The position numbers and the translations under genes are program-made. 64,000 nt of DNA from an uncultured Geobacteraceae bacterium (GTDB taxonomy: Bacteria > Desulfobacterota > Desulfuromonadia > Geobacterales > Pseudopelobacteraceae): the NCBI GenBank assembly GCA_903939115.1, contig CAJAFV010000073.1, positions 20,057 to 84,056 on the forward strand, written 5' to 3'. This document shows, one piece after another, positions 15,068 through 24,883 of this stretch; position 1 is the stretch's first letter; each line of letters begins with the position of its first letter. The notes beneath the pieces were generated by a model. The model had not been told where the DNA came from. It worked only from the letters and a program-made list of their open reading frames with translations, and searched no databases.

Positions 15068-16324
15068 CTATTCGCAGCTAAATGCTGTTTCTATGCGCCT
15101 GTTCTGTGCTCTGCCTGCAGCATCCTTATTAGAGGCAACCGGTTTGCTTTCGCCGTATCCTTTGGCGGTAATACGGCCGGCTTCAATGCCGAACTTCTTG
15201 TTAAGGTAGCCGGCAACTTTTTCAGCACGTGCAACTGAGAGCTTCTGGTTTGATTTCGGGCTTCCGATCGAGTCGGTATGACCTTCAATAGTTCCTTTCG
15301 ATTTGGGGAACTCCTTCAGGAAATTACCCACTTTATCAAGCTCATCGTGATATTTGGCCTTGATGTCTGATTTGCCGAAGTCAAATAAAATAGGAATAAC
15401 AGTCGGTTTGTCACAATATTTCTTTGCGGCTTCCAGCGGGCAGCCACTTGCATTTACTGCTGTTCCTGCCGGTGTGTTGGGGCATTTGTCAAGGTAATCG
15501 GCAACGCCGTCTTTGTCAGAATCGAGCGGGCAGCCGTTACTGTCAACCGGGGCGCCTGCCGGTGTATTGGGGCATTTGTCAAGATAATCGGCAACGCCAT
15601 CTTTGTCGGAGTCAATTGGGCAGCCATTGCTGTCAACTACAACACCCGCGGGTGTTCCCGGGCATTTGTCGAGCGTATCGATAACGCCGTCATGGTCCGA
15701 ATCTGCCGGAGGAACCGGAACGGGAGCAGGAACGGGAGCAGGAACCACTTTTGCCGGTTCCGGCATCGGGGCGGGTTCTATGGCCTTCGCAACCGGTGCC
15801 GCTGCACCAAACTGAAAATAAGCGCCTAGAGTATATTCAAAGTTGTTGTAGTGGTTAGAGTCAATTGAATAAAGTATCTGGCGGATATCGCCGCGAAGGG
15901 CAAGGTTGTCAGTTAAAAAGTACTTGGCGCCAACGCCATAGTCAAACGCGCCATGTGTTCCCTCGGTGCCCTGAAAATGCAATCCCGAGTAGCCGGCAGC
16001 CAAATAGGGAACGAAAGCATTGTCCGGGAAAAAATGGTACAGAGCCTGGCCTCCAAGGCGGTTCAATGATCTGTCCGGACCGGCATTCGATGCGTTCGCC
16101 TTGGTGGCGTAGTCAAAGAGTGCCTCAACTCCAAGATTTTTGGTAAAATTGTAACCAGCCCGGAGCCCTAGTACCAAAGTGGAGTCGAGGTGTTGGTCGT
16201 CATCAAAGCTGTAGCCGCCTACCAGTGGTGATACTGAAAAGCTTCCTTCCTTTACCGCACCAAAAGCTGCTGTTGCCGAAATAATCAGGATAGCCGCCAT
16301 CGCACAAATTATACTTTTTCTCAT
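15068..16324 (-). CDS. OmpA-family outer membrane protein with TSP3 calcium-binding repeats
   Basis: 418 residues. A signal peptide (MRKSIICAMAAILIISATAAFGA) is followed by an eight-strand-type beta barrel (about 25-190), a Pro/Ala-rich linker, three thrombospondin type-3 repeats of the D-x-D-x-DGV-x-D-x-x-DKCP pattern (about 225-310), and a C-terminal OmpA peptidoglycan-binding domain (ILFDFGKSDI, IEGHTDSIG, NQKLSVARAEKV, GRAQNRRIE). It anchors the outer membrane to peptidoglycan. The start is the ATG about 6 bases after AAGGAGG; an earlier ATG abuts the SD. Its downstream terminator is split by the insertion element. Confidence 0.93.
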   Translation of the reverse strand: MRKSIICAMAAILIISATAAFGAVKEGSFSVSPLVGGYSFDDDQHLDSTLVLGLRAGYNFTKNLGVEALFDYATKANASNAGPDRSLNRLGGQALYHFFPDNAFVPYLAAGYSGLHFQGTEGTHGAFDYGVGAKYFLTDNLALRGDIRQILYSIDSNHYNNFEYTLGAYFQFGAAAPVAKAIEPAPMPEPAKVVPAPVPAPVPVPPADSDHDGVIDTLDKCPGTPAGVVVDSNGCPIDSDKDGVADYLDKCPNTPAGAPVDSNGCPLDSDKDGVADYLDKCPNTPAGTAVNASGCPLEAAKKYCDKPTVIPILFDFGKSDIKAKYHDELDKVGNFLKEFPKSKGTIEGHTDSIGSPKSNQKLSVARAEKVAGYLNKKFGIEAGRITAKGYGESKPVASNKDAAGRAQNRRIETAFSCE

Positions 16325-16528
16325 ACGCATCCTCCTTGAAATAGAATTTTTGAATAATACCTTATTGGTCGTATTAGCACAAGGTAAAAAACAGTACATC
16401 TGATGTGATCCAGTAGGATTTATAGAAGATTCAAGCGGCACTGAAAATCTTGCAATTTATTTCCTGCTGCATTACTCTCACAACACCAAAGAGTTATAGA
16501 ATCAACGCATTTGCAAGGAGGATACACC

Positions 16529-17503
16529 ATGTTTTTTCCACAGTTTCGGGCGCGCAGGATACGGGGTAATGAAACTTTTCGCCGGATGGTTCGCGAAACC
16601 TCTGTTTCTGTCAATGACCTTGTCTATCCGATGTTTTCTGCATTCGGTAGCGGGATTAGAAAAGAAATCTCTTCCATGCCCGGCATTTACCAGCAATCGA
16701 TTGAAAACATCGTTGCCGAAGCGCAGGAGGTTAAGGCACTGGGGATCCCGGCAGTGCTGCTGTTCGGCATTCCCGAGTGTAAAGATGCGGTCGGAAGCGA
16801 CGCCTATTCCGAGACCGGAATCATTCAGGAAACGATTCGGGCGATAAAAAAAGAGGTGCCCGGGTTGGCGGTAATTACTGATGTCTGCATGTGTGAATAT
16901 ACTGATCATGGGCACTGCGGAATTATCAAAAACGGCGATGTGGATAATGATTCAACGCTCGAACTGCTGGCGCGTGAAGCGCTCTCGCATGTGCAGGCGG
17001 GGGCTGACATGGTGGCGCCGTCAGATATGATGGATGGTCGGGTGGGTGCCATCCGTGAATTACTTGATGAACATGGCTACGATGCGATCCCGATCATGAG
17101 CTATGCCGTCAAATACGCTTCCGGTTATTACGGACCATTCCGGGAAGCGGCAGAGTCGACGCCCCAGTTCGGAGATCGCCGTAGTTATCAGATGGATCCG
17201 GGTAATCGCCGTGAAGCGCTTCGTGAAGCGGCTGCGGATATTGAAGAAGGTGCTGACATAATAATGGTCAAGCCCGGTTTGCCGTACCTCGATATTCTCC
17301 GCGACCTGCGCAACGAATTCGAACTGCCACTTGCGGTCTACAATGTCTCTGGCGAGTACAGCATGGTTAAGGGAGCTGCCGAACGAGGGTGGATTGAAGA
17401 AGAGCGGGTTGTCATGGAAACAATGACCGCGTTCAAGCGTGCGGGGGCTGATATTATCATAACCTATCACGCGAAGGACGTTGCAAAATGGCTTGCGAAG
17501 TAA
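16529..17503 (+). CDS. hemB: Delta-aminolevulinic acid dehydratase (porphobilinogen synthase)
   Basis: 324 residues. [15 protein letters not shown] carries the three zinc-binding cysteines of the Zn-dependent class. The Schiff-base lysines are in [17 protein letters not shown] and [14 protein letters not shown]. It condenses two 5-aminolevulinate molecules to porphobilinogen, needed for haem, sirohaem and cobalamin. ATG 16529 follows CAAGGAGGA by 6-7 bases. It diverges from ompA and converges on the L,D-transpeptidase gene; a stem-loop lies between them. Confidence 0.97.
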   Translation: MFFPQFRARRIRGNETFRRMVRETSVSVNDLVYPMFSAFGSGIRKEISSMPGIYQQSIENIVAEAQEVKALGIPAVLLFGIPECKDAVGSDAYSETGIIQETIRAIKKEVPGLAVITDVCMCEYTDHGHCGIIKNGDVDNDSTLELLAREALSHVQAGADMVAPSDMMDGRVGAIRELLDEHGYDAIPIMSYAVKYASGYYGPFREAAESTPQFGDRRSYQMDPGNRREALREAAADIEEGADIIMVKPGLPYLDILRDLRNEFELPLAVYNVSGEYSMVKGAAERGWIEEERVVMETMTAFKRAGADIIITYHAKDVAKWLAK

Positions 17504-17509
17504 GCTGCC

Positions 17510-17540
17510 GTACGTACTGTCACCAGTGAAGTACGTGTAC
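17510..17540. other. Imperfect stem-loop between converging hemB and L,D-transpeptidase genes
   Basis: GTACGTACTGTCAC and CAGTGAAGTACGTGTAC can pair with small bulges. No T-run follows on the plus strand, so terminator function is uncertain. Confidence 0.4.
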
Positions 17541-17550
17541 TAACCACCAC

Positions 17551-18450
17551 TCAGGTTTTATGGTTTTTTTCAGGATCCAGTGGCGGCCTGTCCAGATAAC
17601 GGGGCAGGCTGCCACGGATTTCAACAACCGGACCATCTTCGAGTTCCTCTGAAGTCCCGTTGTCTTCTTCGTACTCTTCTTCTCCTGCAGCCCATTCATA
17701 GAGCCTCTGCGAGTCTTTCAGTGCCGGTTTTTGCGGCGTCCCGAAAACCCTCAGCTGCATCTCTTCATCGAACAGCCCGATACAGCCGTGCGAAGCCGGT
17801 CGGCCCGGCAGATCGCGGGCATGCAGCCAGTACGAGACATTGTCGGTTCCGATGTGAAAGCGGAGAGCATTATCCATCGGGTACTGTTCTTCGTCATTAG
17901 CCGTTTTATAGAGTGATGAGGTGTGATTGCGATCACGGGTGGAGATACGAAACATGCCGGTAGGGGTTTCCGTTGTCGCTTTTCCGGTCGCGGCTGGAGC
18001 TGAAAATACCATTTTGCCGAATTCATAAGCACCTAACCACTGCTCAGTTACATCTATCAGGATATATTTCTCGTGGCGTGCAGCTGGCTGATAGAAATGC
18101 GGCAGCGGTGTATAGGAGCGAATGTCCGCCATACTGTCCGGAACTTTAATCGTCGTGCCGGGATAGACATGGCGGCGGTCTACCCGGTTGAAACGGGCCA
18201 CTAAAGTCCAGTCCGCTCCAAAGAGCGACTCAAGCGACTGATGCGGCTCAATAAACTGGGCATGCCACTTGATGTCCTTCAGGCTTGGATACTCTACTCG
18301 CGAGAGATCCTCCCTGCCCTTGTCTTCCGGCGATGCGGCCGGGCCATCAGTCATGGAAGGCGTCCGGAGTACCGAAAAACCGACAAATATCATGGTGAAC
18401 AGCGTTACCACTATTATCTTATGTGAAAGCCTCATTCTACTGTAGCGCAT
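17551..18450 (-). CDS. L,D-transpeptidase (YkuD domain) with N-terminal anchor
   Basis: 299 residues. An N-terminal hydrophobic segment (about 9-27) acts as anchor or signal. A LysM-like stretch ends YPGTTIKVPDS (about 95-105). The YkuD catalytic domain spans about 126-236, with FHIGTD and the active-site motif HARDLPGRPASHGCIGL. The cysteine is the acyl acceptor; the usual R after HGCI is G here. An acidic tail follows (EEEYEEDN). The enzyme makes 3-3 peptidoglycan cross-links or attaches proteins to the wall. The ATG at 18450 follows GAAGGA by 8 bases. Confidence 0.88.
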   Translation of the reverse strand: MRYSRMRLSHKIIVVTLFTMIFVGFSVLRTPSMTDGPAASPEDKGREDLSRVEYPSLKDIKWHAQFIEPHQSLESLFGADWTLVARFNRVDRRHVYPGTTIKVPDSMADIRSYTPLPHFYQPAARHEKYILIDVTEQWLGAYEFGKMVFSAPAATGKATTETPTGMFRISTRDRNHTSSLYKTANDEEQYPMDNALRFHIGTDNVSYWLHARDLPGRPASHGCIGLFDEEMQLRVFGTPQKPALKDSQRLYEWAAGEEEYEEDNGTSEELEDGPVVEIRGSLPRYLDRPPLDPEKNHKT

Positions 18451-18621
18451 ACTGATTGTCCTTCAATGTAAGGGTCTTGTTGCCATCATAGTCATTTGTC
18501 TGCAACTATTCAACAATTGTCATGCTGATTGTCATGCGTATAGAAAATTTCTGGTGTCAATTCAAGACAGATGGTAAATTGCCGCCGATAGATTCTTATC
18601 GCTGAAGATTTGGAGGATAAC

Positions 18622-19683
18622 GTGGAAATACCACATGTAAAACGCACATACAGTCAGTTTGCCAGTGATAATTATGCCGGAATCTGCCCCGAGGCGTGGC
18701 AGGCCATGCAGGCTGCCAACGCTGGATTTGTTCCTTCGTATGGTGACGACATCTGGACTGAGCGGGCGTGTCAGCATTTGCGTGATGTTTTTGAAACGGA
18801 ATGCCAGGTGTTCTTCGTCTTTAACGGTACTGCGGCAAATTCACTGGCATTGGCATCTCTCTGCCGGTCATACCATAGTGTTATCTGTCATGAACTGGCC
18901 CACGTTGAAACCGATGAGTGCGGTGCCCCGGAGTTTTTTTCCAACGGCACCAAACTGCTGCATGTGAATGGTCCAGGAGGAAAGTTCGATCTTGCGGAGG
19001 TAGAGCTGGCAATCACCCGTCGCAGCGATATCCATTACCCCCGCCCGAAGGTTTTGAGTCTGACTCAGGCGACAGAAGTCGGCACGGTGTACTCGCCGGA
19101 TGAGATAAGGGCTGCCAGTGACCTGGCCAAACATCATGGCATGCGGGTACATATGGATGGTGCCCGTTTTGCTAATGCCGTTGTGTCATTAGATGTTGCT
19201 CCTGCAGATATAACCTGGCGTGCCGGGGTGGATGTGCTCTGTCTGGGCGGGGCGAAAAACGGCATGGCGGTCGGTGAGGCGGTTGTATTCTTCGACCGTG
19301 AACTGGCCTATGAATTCGATTATCGTTGCAAACAGGCCGGACAGCTGGCGTCAAAAATGCGTTTTATTTCGGCACCCTGGATCGGAATGCTCGAGGGTGG
19401 CGCCTGGCTCAAAAACGCCGGCCACGCCAATAATTGTGCAGCACTGCTCGAAAAACAGCTTGCCGGAATCACCGGTGTCAGCATCATGTATCCGCGTCAG
19501 GCGAACTCAGTGTTCGTTCAACTGTCGGAAGCTGTCGCAGCAGGACTTCGGGCTGCCGGATGGCATTTTTATTCATTTATCGGGTCAGGAGGTGCACGAT
19601 TTATGTGCTCGTGGCAGACGACAGAGCATGATGTGTTCCAATTGGCGGAGGCGGTGCGGTCAGCCTCTTTGGCTGCGAACTAA
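18622..19683 (+). CDS. ltaE: Low-specificity L-threonine aldolase (PLP enzyme)
   Basis: 353 residues of fold-type I PLP aldolase. FASDNYAGICPEAWQAM, SYGDDIWTERAC, FVFNGTAANSLAL, CHELAHVETDECGAPE, MDGARFANAV and the PLP-lysine motif CLGGAKNGMAVGEAVVFF are all present. The reaction is threonine or allo-threonine to glycine plus acetaldehyde. GTG 18622 was chosen since GGAGGA (18612-18617) sits 4-5 bases ahead. A 52-codon gene follows 20 bases later and is probably co-transcribed. Confidence 0.92.
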   Translation: MEIPHVKRTYSQFASDNYAGICPEAWQAMQAANAGFVPSYGDDIWTERACQHLRDVFETECQVFFVFNGTAANSLALASLCRSYHSVICHELAHVETDECGAPEFFSNGTKLLHVNGPGGKFDLAEVELAITRRSDIHYPRPKVLSLTQATEVGTVYSPDEIRAASDLAKHHGMRVHMDGARFANAVVSLDVAPADITWRAGVDVLCLGGAKNGMAVGEAVVFFDRELAYEFDYRCKQAGQLASKMRFISAPWIGMLEGGAWLKNAGHANNCAALLEKQLAGITGVSIMYPRQANSVFVQLSEAVAAGLRAAGWHFYSFIGSGGARFMCSWQTTEHDVFQLAEAVRSASLAAN

Positions 19684-19703
19684 CATTCGGAAAGGAATAA
19701 AAG

Positions 19704-19862
19704 ATGATTAAAACTGCTACCTTTGAGGCGTTACTGAACGATGCAATTCCGGATGGCCAGGGCGGATACCACTTCACCCTGGAAGGGGAAAAATATCATC
19801 TGCAGGATAAAGATGAGGTGCGTAAGATTGCCGAGCTGCATGGCTACATAATTATTTACTGA
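19704..19862 (+). CDS. Small uncharacterised protein (52 residues)
   Basis: ATG 19704 follows GGAAAGGAA, and the frame runs 53 codons to TGA. The product starts MIKTATFEALLNDAIPDGQG and ends AELHGYIIIY; it is acidic, soluble and probably alpha/beta, with no membrane helix. I do not recognise a family. It lies 20 bases after the threonine aldolase gene on the same strand and ends 6 bases before the converging gene at 19869. The SD and tight spacing make it plausible as a real gene. Confidence 0.55.
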   Translation: MIKTATFEALLNDAIPDGQGGYHFTLEGEKYHLQDKDEVRKIAELHGYIIIY

Positions 19863-19868
19863 CCTGTC

Positions 19869-20621
19869 TCACGCGATAGTGTGAAGTAACTGCTTGACGC
19901 TGTTATTGTCGGAAGGCATTCCGGAATCTTTCAAAAAGGCATCAATGTAAGGTTTCAGAGTGTGCTGCACCTCTTTCAGATCATCTTTAAGGGAAAAAGT
20001 CCCTACGCCGCCTGCAGTTCTAGGAGTGCCAGTCGGCACCTCTGTCGTCAGTGAAAAGCTGAAACTGGTACTTGTCAGCTCGGCAGAGCTGCCCGTAAAA
20101 TTAAAATTGTAGCCATTCTGTCCGTTACTGAGGCTGAATGAGCTGTTGCTGGCGGACGCATGCATCATCTGAAGGTCAAGGGAAAAGGAAAACCTGGCGC
20201 CGTCACCCGTAGTGATGGCACCTTCGAGTGAAAAGCTACTTGCCTCGAATGATAGGGTGGACTGTTCCGCTGCGATAGAGGGCGATTGCCCTTGTACTTG
20301 TGCGGGTGCGGGTGGCACCGGAATGTCGCTGACAGGTGGTGCGTTTTTCAGTCCATTTACCTGTGCACCGGTAACCTTTTCGAGTATCTCCTTGATAAAG
20401 TCGAAGAGCGGGCTGCTGTTTTGGTCGTGACGAGCTTTCTGCAGCTGTTTGACGGCATGCTCAGCATCATGCGGGCGCCTGGCATCGTCTGACAACTCAA
20501 TACGGTCCTGCCGGGCGGGCATTGGCAGCTGTGGGTCAATATTTATTGCCGACTGATTGAGATTGATCTGGCTGTAGTCGAACTGTAATTGCTGCTGTGA
20601 TGCGCTTATGGTCAGTTGCAT
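19869..20621 (-). CDS. Uncharacterised Ser-rich protein
   Basis: 250 residues, no signal peptide, no membrane helix. The N-terminus has DRIELSDDAR, a motif resembling the D-x-[IVL]-x-[IL]-S-x-x-A-R pattern found near the start of FlgM-like and other flagellum-associated proteins. A Pro/Gln linker follows, then a low-complexity beta-rich Ser/Phe region (SFEASSFSLEGA, FSFSLDLQM, NSSFSLSNG, STSFSFSLTTE; about 125-210). The C-terminus is helical (LKEVQHTLKPYIDAFLKDSG). I cannot assign a function. The flagellar link is only a motif resemblance. Confidence 0.65.
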   Translation of the reverse strand: MQLTISASQQQLQFDYSQINLNQSAINIDPQLPMPARQDRIELSDDARRPHDAEHAVKQLQKARHDQNSSPLFDFIKEILEKVTGAQVNGLKNAPPVSDIPVPPAPAQVQGQSPSIAAEQSTLSFEASSFSLEGAITTGDGARFSFSLDLQMMHASASNSSFSLSNGQNGYNFNFTGSSAELTSTSFSFSLTTEVPTGTPRTAGGVGTFSLKDDLKEVQHTLKPYIDAFLKDSGMPSDNNSVKQLLHTIA

Positions 20622-20750
20622 GGTGGCCTCACTTTAATGCCGGAGTGTAGAGTGATTTTGTTATATATTCGGCTCTATTTTGATGATCTTTAGTGAAAAA
20701 ACGCTGTACTACTTTTTGTGTCACAGCTTCGAAACGACAGGAGGTCGCAG

Positions 20751-22406
20751 ATGAATACATGTACTTCCACCCCGCCTGATTCCGGCCAGCGGGTAATATC
20801 CGACACAGCTCCTGTTATTGACGATAGCTCGATGCTCGTAGCCATTGGCCGTGACATAACTGACTGCAAGTTGGTGGAAGAAGCCTTGCGCCTCTCAGAA
20901 GAGAAATTCTACGCTGTATTTCAATCCTCACCCGACGCCATAACACTTACTCGTTTGAGTGACAGCGTCTTCCTGGAGGTTAATGAAGGGTTTGCTGTCA
21001 TGACCGGTTACGGCACTAAAGAGGTCGTCGGCAGGACTCCCGGTGAACTGAACCTGTTGATAGATCCTGCGCAGGAAGCGCTATTAGCACAGACCCTTGA
21101 AAACAAGGGAATAGTTAACAATACGGTGGCCCATTTCAGACGCAAGGATGGCTCTGAACTTATCGGGCAACTATCGGCACGCATTGTTAAAATAGATAAC
21201 GAGCCGTATGTCCTCTCTATTACACGAGACATAACCCATCGTGAGCAGATGCAGAAGGAACTTCTGAAAGCGCAAAAACTCGAAGCTCTCAGTGTCCTGG
21301 CAGGCGGGATTGCACACAATTTTAATAATGTCCTCACTGGAGTTATCGGCTACATCTCTTTTGCAAAAAAGCACCTGGGTGATCCGGGCAAAGTGCTGCC
21401 GCTGCTGGAATCCGCGGAAAAATCTTCCTACCGTGCTGCTGCACTTGCACGGCAGTTGTTACTGTTTTCCAGAGGAGGCTCTCCCGTTAGAAAGCCGATT
21501 CTGGTTGATGAGCTGGTTCAGGAATCAGTCTCGCTTTTTTTGACAGGCACTAATGTCTGTGGCGCTGTCGACTGTGCACCGAATCAAATCATACATGCTG
21601 ACGCACAACAGGTAAGTCAGGCTTTCAATAACATTATACTGAACGCCGTCCATGCCATGCCTGAAGGTGGTACCCTGACGGTTCGGGTTAACAGTGCTCA
21701 GCTTCCAGTCGGCAATCGGCACTCACTGCCGGCGGGCGACTATGTGGAAATTGTATTTACGGACAGCGGTTGCGGTATCCGCAGCGAAGATCTCCACAAG
21801 ATTTACGACCCCTACTTTACAACCAAGGAAAGCGGTACCGGTCTCGGATTGAGCACAACTTTTTCAATAATTAACGGGCATAGCGGGCGTATAGAAATTA
21901 CGTCTGATGCCGGTAAAGGGACAACAGCAACCATACTTTTGCCCTCTTCTGCGGAGAAACCTGTGGGAGATGCAGCTGCAGCGAAACATACGAAGCGGCA
22001 TCGTAAGGACATTTCCATACTGGTAATGGATGATGAGAAGATGATTCGAGAGCTTGTAGACGCTTTGCTGGGCGGGCAGGGGTATGAGGTGAAAACCTGT
22101 GCAACCGGCGAGGCGGCTGTCGAGTTTTACACGTCATCCTTAAGGGAAGGGAAGGCGTATTCTCTTGTGATACTGGACTTGGTCATTCCGGGTGGCATCG
22201 GAGGTGTACAGACAGCGAAGCTTATCCTCGACCATAACCCTCAGGCTGTTCTGGTCGTATCCAGCGGATATGCCGACGACCCGGCAGTTGCGGAGTATGA
22301 AAAACACGGTTTTAGCGGGGCTATTGTGAAGCCCTATAATTCCCAACAGTTGGAAGAAACAATAAAACGGTTATTACTTCGCCCCCGTAAGGTTGCTATG
22401 GTTTAG
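20751..22406 (+). CDS. Hybrid PAS sensor histidine kinase with C-terminal receiver domain
   Basis: 551 residues from ATG 20751 (AGGAGGT upstream). Order: an N-terminal fragment reading like the end of a PAS/PAC unit (AIGRDITDCKLVEEAL, about 31-46), a full PAS domain (about 47-163), HisKA with AGGIAHNFNN (H189), HATPase with FTDSGCGIRSEDL and GTGLGLSTTFSI, and a receiver (about 424-545) with acceptor aspartate in VILDLVIPGG and KPYN lysine. No membrane helix, so it is cytoplasmic. The N-terminal PAC remnant suggests loss of an upstream domain. Its 3' end overlaps the converging dsb-like gene by 11 bases. Confidence 0.9.
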   Translation: MNTCTSTPPDSGQRVISDTAPVIDDSSMLVAIGRDITDCKLVEEALRLSEEKFYAVFQSSPDAITLTRLSDSVFLEVNEGFAVMTGYGTKEVVGRTPGELNLLIDPAQEALLAQTLENKGIVNNTVAHFRRKDGSELIGQLSARIVKIDNEPYVLSITRDITHREQMQKELLKAQKLEALSVLAGGIAHNFNNVLTGVIGYISFAKKHLGDPGKVLPLLESAEKSSYRAAALARQLLLFSRGGSPVRKPILVDELVQESVSLFLTGTNVCGAVDCAPNQIIHADAQQVSQAFNNIILNAVHAMPEGGTLTVRVNSAQLPVGNRHSLPAGDYVEIVFTDSGCGIRSEDLHKIYDPYFTTKESGTGLGLSTTFSIINGHSGRIEITSDAGKGTTATILLPSSAEKPVGDAAAAKHTKRHRKDISILVMDDEKMIRELVDALLGGQGYEVKTCATGEAAVEFYTSSLREGKAYSLVILDLVIPGGIGGVQTAKLILDHNPQAVLVVSSGYADDPAVAEYEKHGFSGAIVKPYNSQQLEETIKRLLLRPRKVAMV

Positions 22407-22884
22407 CTCCCAGCGCATCTTCAATCTTCTTTAAGTCAAATCCCTCAATGATCCTGCCGTTGATCATGAAAGTCGGAGTAGAACTGATTTTGTGATTTTT
22501 TGCAATTTCCAGCTGTTCTTCCTGCAACTTTATACCCTCAGGGGTCGCAGCCAATGGCGGGGCGGTATCCATCCTCCCTGACATGACATCGTGGTAGGCT
22601 TTGGCCTTGTCCGGCATAGAGAGCGTGAATCTGGCTTTCTCTTTCGCCCTGGGGTGACTGCGAAGCGGGAAGAAAAAGATATGCCGCGTTACGTCACTCC
22701 GTCCTTCAAAATACTTTGCAGCTTTACGGCAGAACGGGCAGTCTGGATCCGTAAATTCGAACACGGTCTTGGCACCGCTGCCGATGGTTATTGACTTGCT
22801 GATGTCGATGTCGGCTGCTGAAGCTCTGCCGCTGCATATCGTTAGGCATATCACAAGGATGAAGGCGAAGTACGTTGATTTCAT
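22396..22884 (-). CDS. Periplasmic DsbA/DsbC-like thioredoxin-fold protein
   Basis: 162 residues. Signal peptide about 1-23 (ends GRASA-AD). The redox motif CPFC is at 49-52 in FEFTDPDCPFCRKA; the cis-proline loop is SSTPTFMINGR. It resembles the catalytic domain of DsbC/DsbG without the dimerisation domain, so it may be a thiol oxidase or isomerase. Its start overlaps the stop of the upstream sensor-kinase gene by 4 bases (ATGA-type), so it is translated from the same message. Confidence 0.87.
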   Translation of the reverse strand: MKSTYFAFILVICLTICSGRASAADIDISKSITIGSGAKTVFEFTDPDCPFCRKAAKYFEGRSDVTRHIFFFPLRSHPRAKEKARFTLSMPDKAKAYHDVMSGRMDTAPPLAATPEGIKLQEEQLEIAKNHKISSTPTFMINGRIIEGFDLKKIEDALGAKP

Positions 22885-24080
22885 GCGAGTTTCTCCGGGA
22901 TTGAATTTTCAGACGTGAAGCTGCCAGACTGCCCGGGGAGCAGTATGATAAACCGGCTCCCTTCGTCTTCGTTGTTTTCGGCCCAGATGCAGCCGCCAAA
23001 GCTTTCCACCGCTTTTTTACAAAACGCCAGGCCAAGGCCGGCTCCGCCGCGGCTTCTCCTTGAGGCATTGCCTGCCTGAACGTAGCGTTTAAAGATGTTG
23101 GTCAAGTCCTCGGAGGAAACTCCGGTGCCGTTGTCAGTGACGCTGATGCGCACGAAACTGGCGGCCGAAGCAAATTCGCTGGAGCTGCCGGCGGCCTGGA
23201 TTTCTGCTTTACCAAACGTACTGCGTTCTATGCAGTCGCACGATATGTTGATAGCCCCCCCATCCGGAACGAATTTAAGGGCATTTCCGATCAGGTTTGC
23301 AAACACTCGTGCCAAAATGGAGCTGTCCACAGCAATTTCAGGTACTCTGGTTTTGGCATTAAGTGTCAGCGCGATGTTTTCACGCTCAGCAGCCGCTGAA
23401 AAATGTCTTACAGCGGTCTCAAGCAGTGTACAGGGATTGACCGGGCTGATTCTGGATTGCATTCTGCCGGTGTCAAAGCGCTGCATGTCGAGCAGGTTGT
23501 CGATCATTGTGACAACCTCTTGGCAGCTCTCAATGGCTGATTGAAGGTATTCAGCCTGCTCAGGATTGACTTCGCCAAGGCGCCCCTCACGCATGATGTC
23601 GATGGAGCCGATTACGGCAGTAATCGGATTTTTCATGTCGTGGGAGAGCATGAAAATAAAATCTTCCTTTTCCTGCTCCAGTATTTTTTTCTGCTTCACT
23701 ATCTGCTGGTTTTCGAGTGCGCGCTTCATGCGGATCATCATGTCATCAATATCAAACGGCTTGGCGACATAGTCCGCCGCTCCCGCCTTCATGCACTCTA
23801 CCACCAGATTCTCGTTGCCGTGCGCTGTCATCATTATAACTGCGGTATCCAAACCGCTGGCCCGAAGGCGCTGTAAGACTTCAACCCCGCTTATTCCGGG
23901 CATGCGCACATCAAGCAGAACAAGATCATGTCCGTTGGAGCTGAGTTGTTTCAGCGCCGCCTCGCCGTCTGCTGCCCAGTTGGTGATATAGCCGAATTCT
24001 TCAAGATGAAGCTTGAGGATCTGAGCAATATCCGGCTCGTCATCCACAATAAGAATTTTTTCCGGTAGCTGTTTAGACAT
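22881..24080 (-). CDS. Response regulator-histidine kinase fusion (REC-HisKA-HATPase)
   Basis: 399 residues from ATG 24080 (GAGAGGA about 7 bases upstream). The N-terminal receiver has IVDDEPD, acceptor D57 in LLDVRMPG and K107 in YVAKPFD. A short coiled linker leads to HisKA with [10 protein letters not shown] (H147), then HATPase with [13 protein letters not shown] and [14 protein letters not shown]. There is no sensory or membrane domain, so input probably arrives by phosphotransfer to the receiver. It overlaps the ispD stop by 8 bases and the dsb-like start by 4 bases, forming one operon. Confidence 0.92.
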   Translation of the reverse strand: MSKQLPEKILIVDDEPDIAQILKLHLEEFGYITNWAADGEAALKQLSSNGHDLVLLDVRMPGISGVEVLQRLRASGLDTAVIMMTAHGNENLVVECMKAGAADYVAKPFDIDDMMIRMKRALENQQIVKQKKILEQEKEDFIFMLSHDMKNPITAVIGSIDIMREGRLGEVNPEQAEYLQSAIESCQEVVTMIDNLLDMQRFDTGRMQSRISPVNPCTLLETAVRHFSAAAERENIALTLNAKTRVPEIAVDSSILARVFANLIGNALKFVPDGGAINISCDCIERSTFGKAEIQAAGSSSEFASAASFVRISVTDNGTGVSSEDLTNIFKRYVQAGNASRRSRGGAGLGLAFCKKAVESFGGCIWAENNEDEGSRFIILLPGQSGSFTSENSIPEKLA

Positions 24081-24798
24081 TATGAATCCTCTCTTTATGT
24101 GCGAAGGCGAGAAAAGCCTCAGCCAGTACAAGGTCTTCAGAAGTTGTGATTTTGATATTGTGATAATCACCCTGAACGATGCGCATAAGGCCGCCGGTCC
24201 GCTCGACGAGAGAGGAATCATCGGTGCCAAGATAGTGCTCCGTTTCAGCAGCCTGATGAGCGGAATAAATGACACTGTATCTGAATGCCTGAGGAGTCTG
24301 TGCCTGCCAGAGGGTATGCCTGTCGGGAGTCCCGGTTATAATGCTGTTTTTCACGGATTTGATTGTGTCCTTGGCCGGAACAGCAACCACTGCGCCATCG
24401 TGCGAACGGGCGACTTCGATCGATTCACGCAGCACCTCTTCGGTAATCAGCGGCCGGACACCGTCGTGTATCAGGATGACATCACCATCGGACACGTGTT
24501 CGCTCATACCTCGCAAGCCATTCATAACAGAGTGCTGACGCTCCTTCCCGCCGGGGATGATTGCTGCCACTTTGCTAAAATTATATGCCTCAACGACATG
24601 CTCACGACAATAGGGGATCTCTTCGGCAGGAATTACCAGATAGATGGCATCGATCAGAGGGGATCGTTCAAAAACTGAAATGGTGCGCGCGACAATCGGC
24701 ATGCCATCCAGATGAAGATACTGCTTGTTAATAGAAGCGCCCATACGTTTGCCCATGCCGGCCGCCGGAATAAGAGCTATCGATTTAAATAGAAACAT
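24073..24798 (-). CDS. ispD: 2-C-methyl-D-erythritol 4-phosphate cytidylyltransferase
   Basis: 241 residues. The nucleotidyltransferase signature [26 protein letters not shown] segment lies at about 8-29, followed by [27 protein letters not shown] and VPAKDTIK. It transfers CMP to MEP in non-mevalonate isoprenoid synthesis. The partner ispF is not adjacent; instead a sensor kinase gene overlaps the stop codon. The ATG at 24798 has GGAGA 8-9 bases upstream. Confidence 0.95.
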   Translation of the reverse strand: MFLFKSIALIPAAGMGKRMGASINKQYLHLDGMPIVARTISVFERSPLIDAIYLVIPAEEIPYCREHVVEAYNFSKVAAIIPGGKERQHSVMNGLRGMSEHVSDGDVILIHDGVRPLITEEVLRESIEVARSHDGAVVAVPAKDTIKSVKNSIITGTPDRHTLWQAQTPQAFRYSVIYSAHQAAETEHYLGTDDSSLVERTGGLMRIVQGDYHNIKITTSEDLVLAEAFLAFAHKERIHNV

Positions 24799-24883
24799 TA
24801 ATATTTTCTCCGCAAGCAGTATACCAATTTACTGCAGAGATGCAACATTTTGAAATAACACCCTTAGAAATGTCTCTGCGGAG

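Noticed and set aside
15450..15720. Repetitive DNA considered as a mobile or tandem repeat
   Set aside because: It encodes three thrombospondin type-3 repeats of the OmpA-like protein, so it is protein-level repetition.
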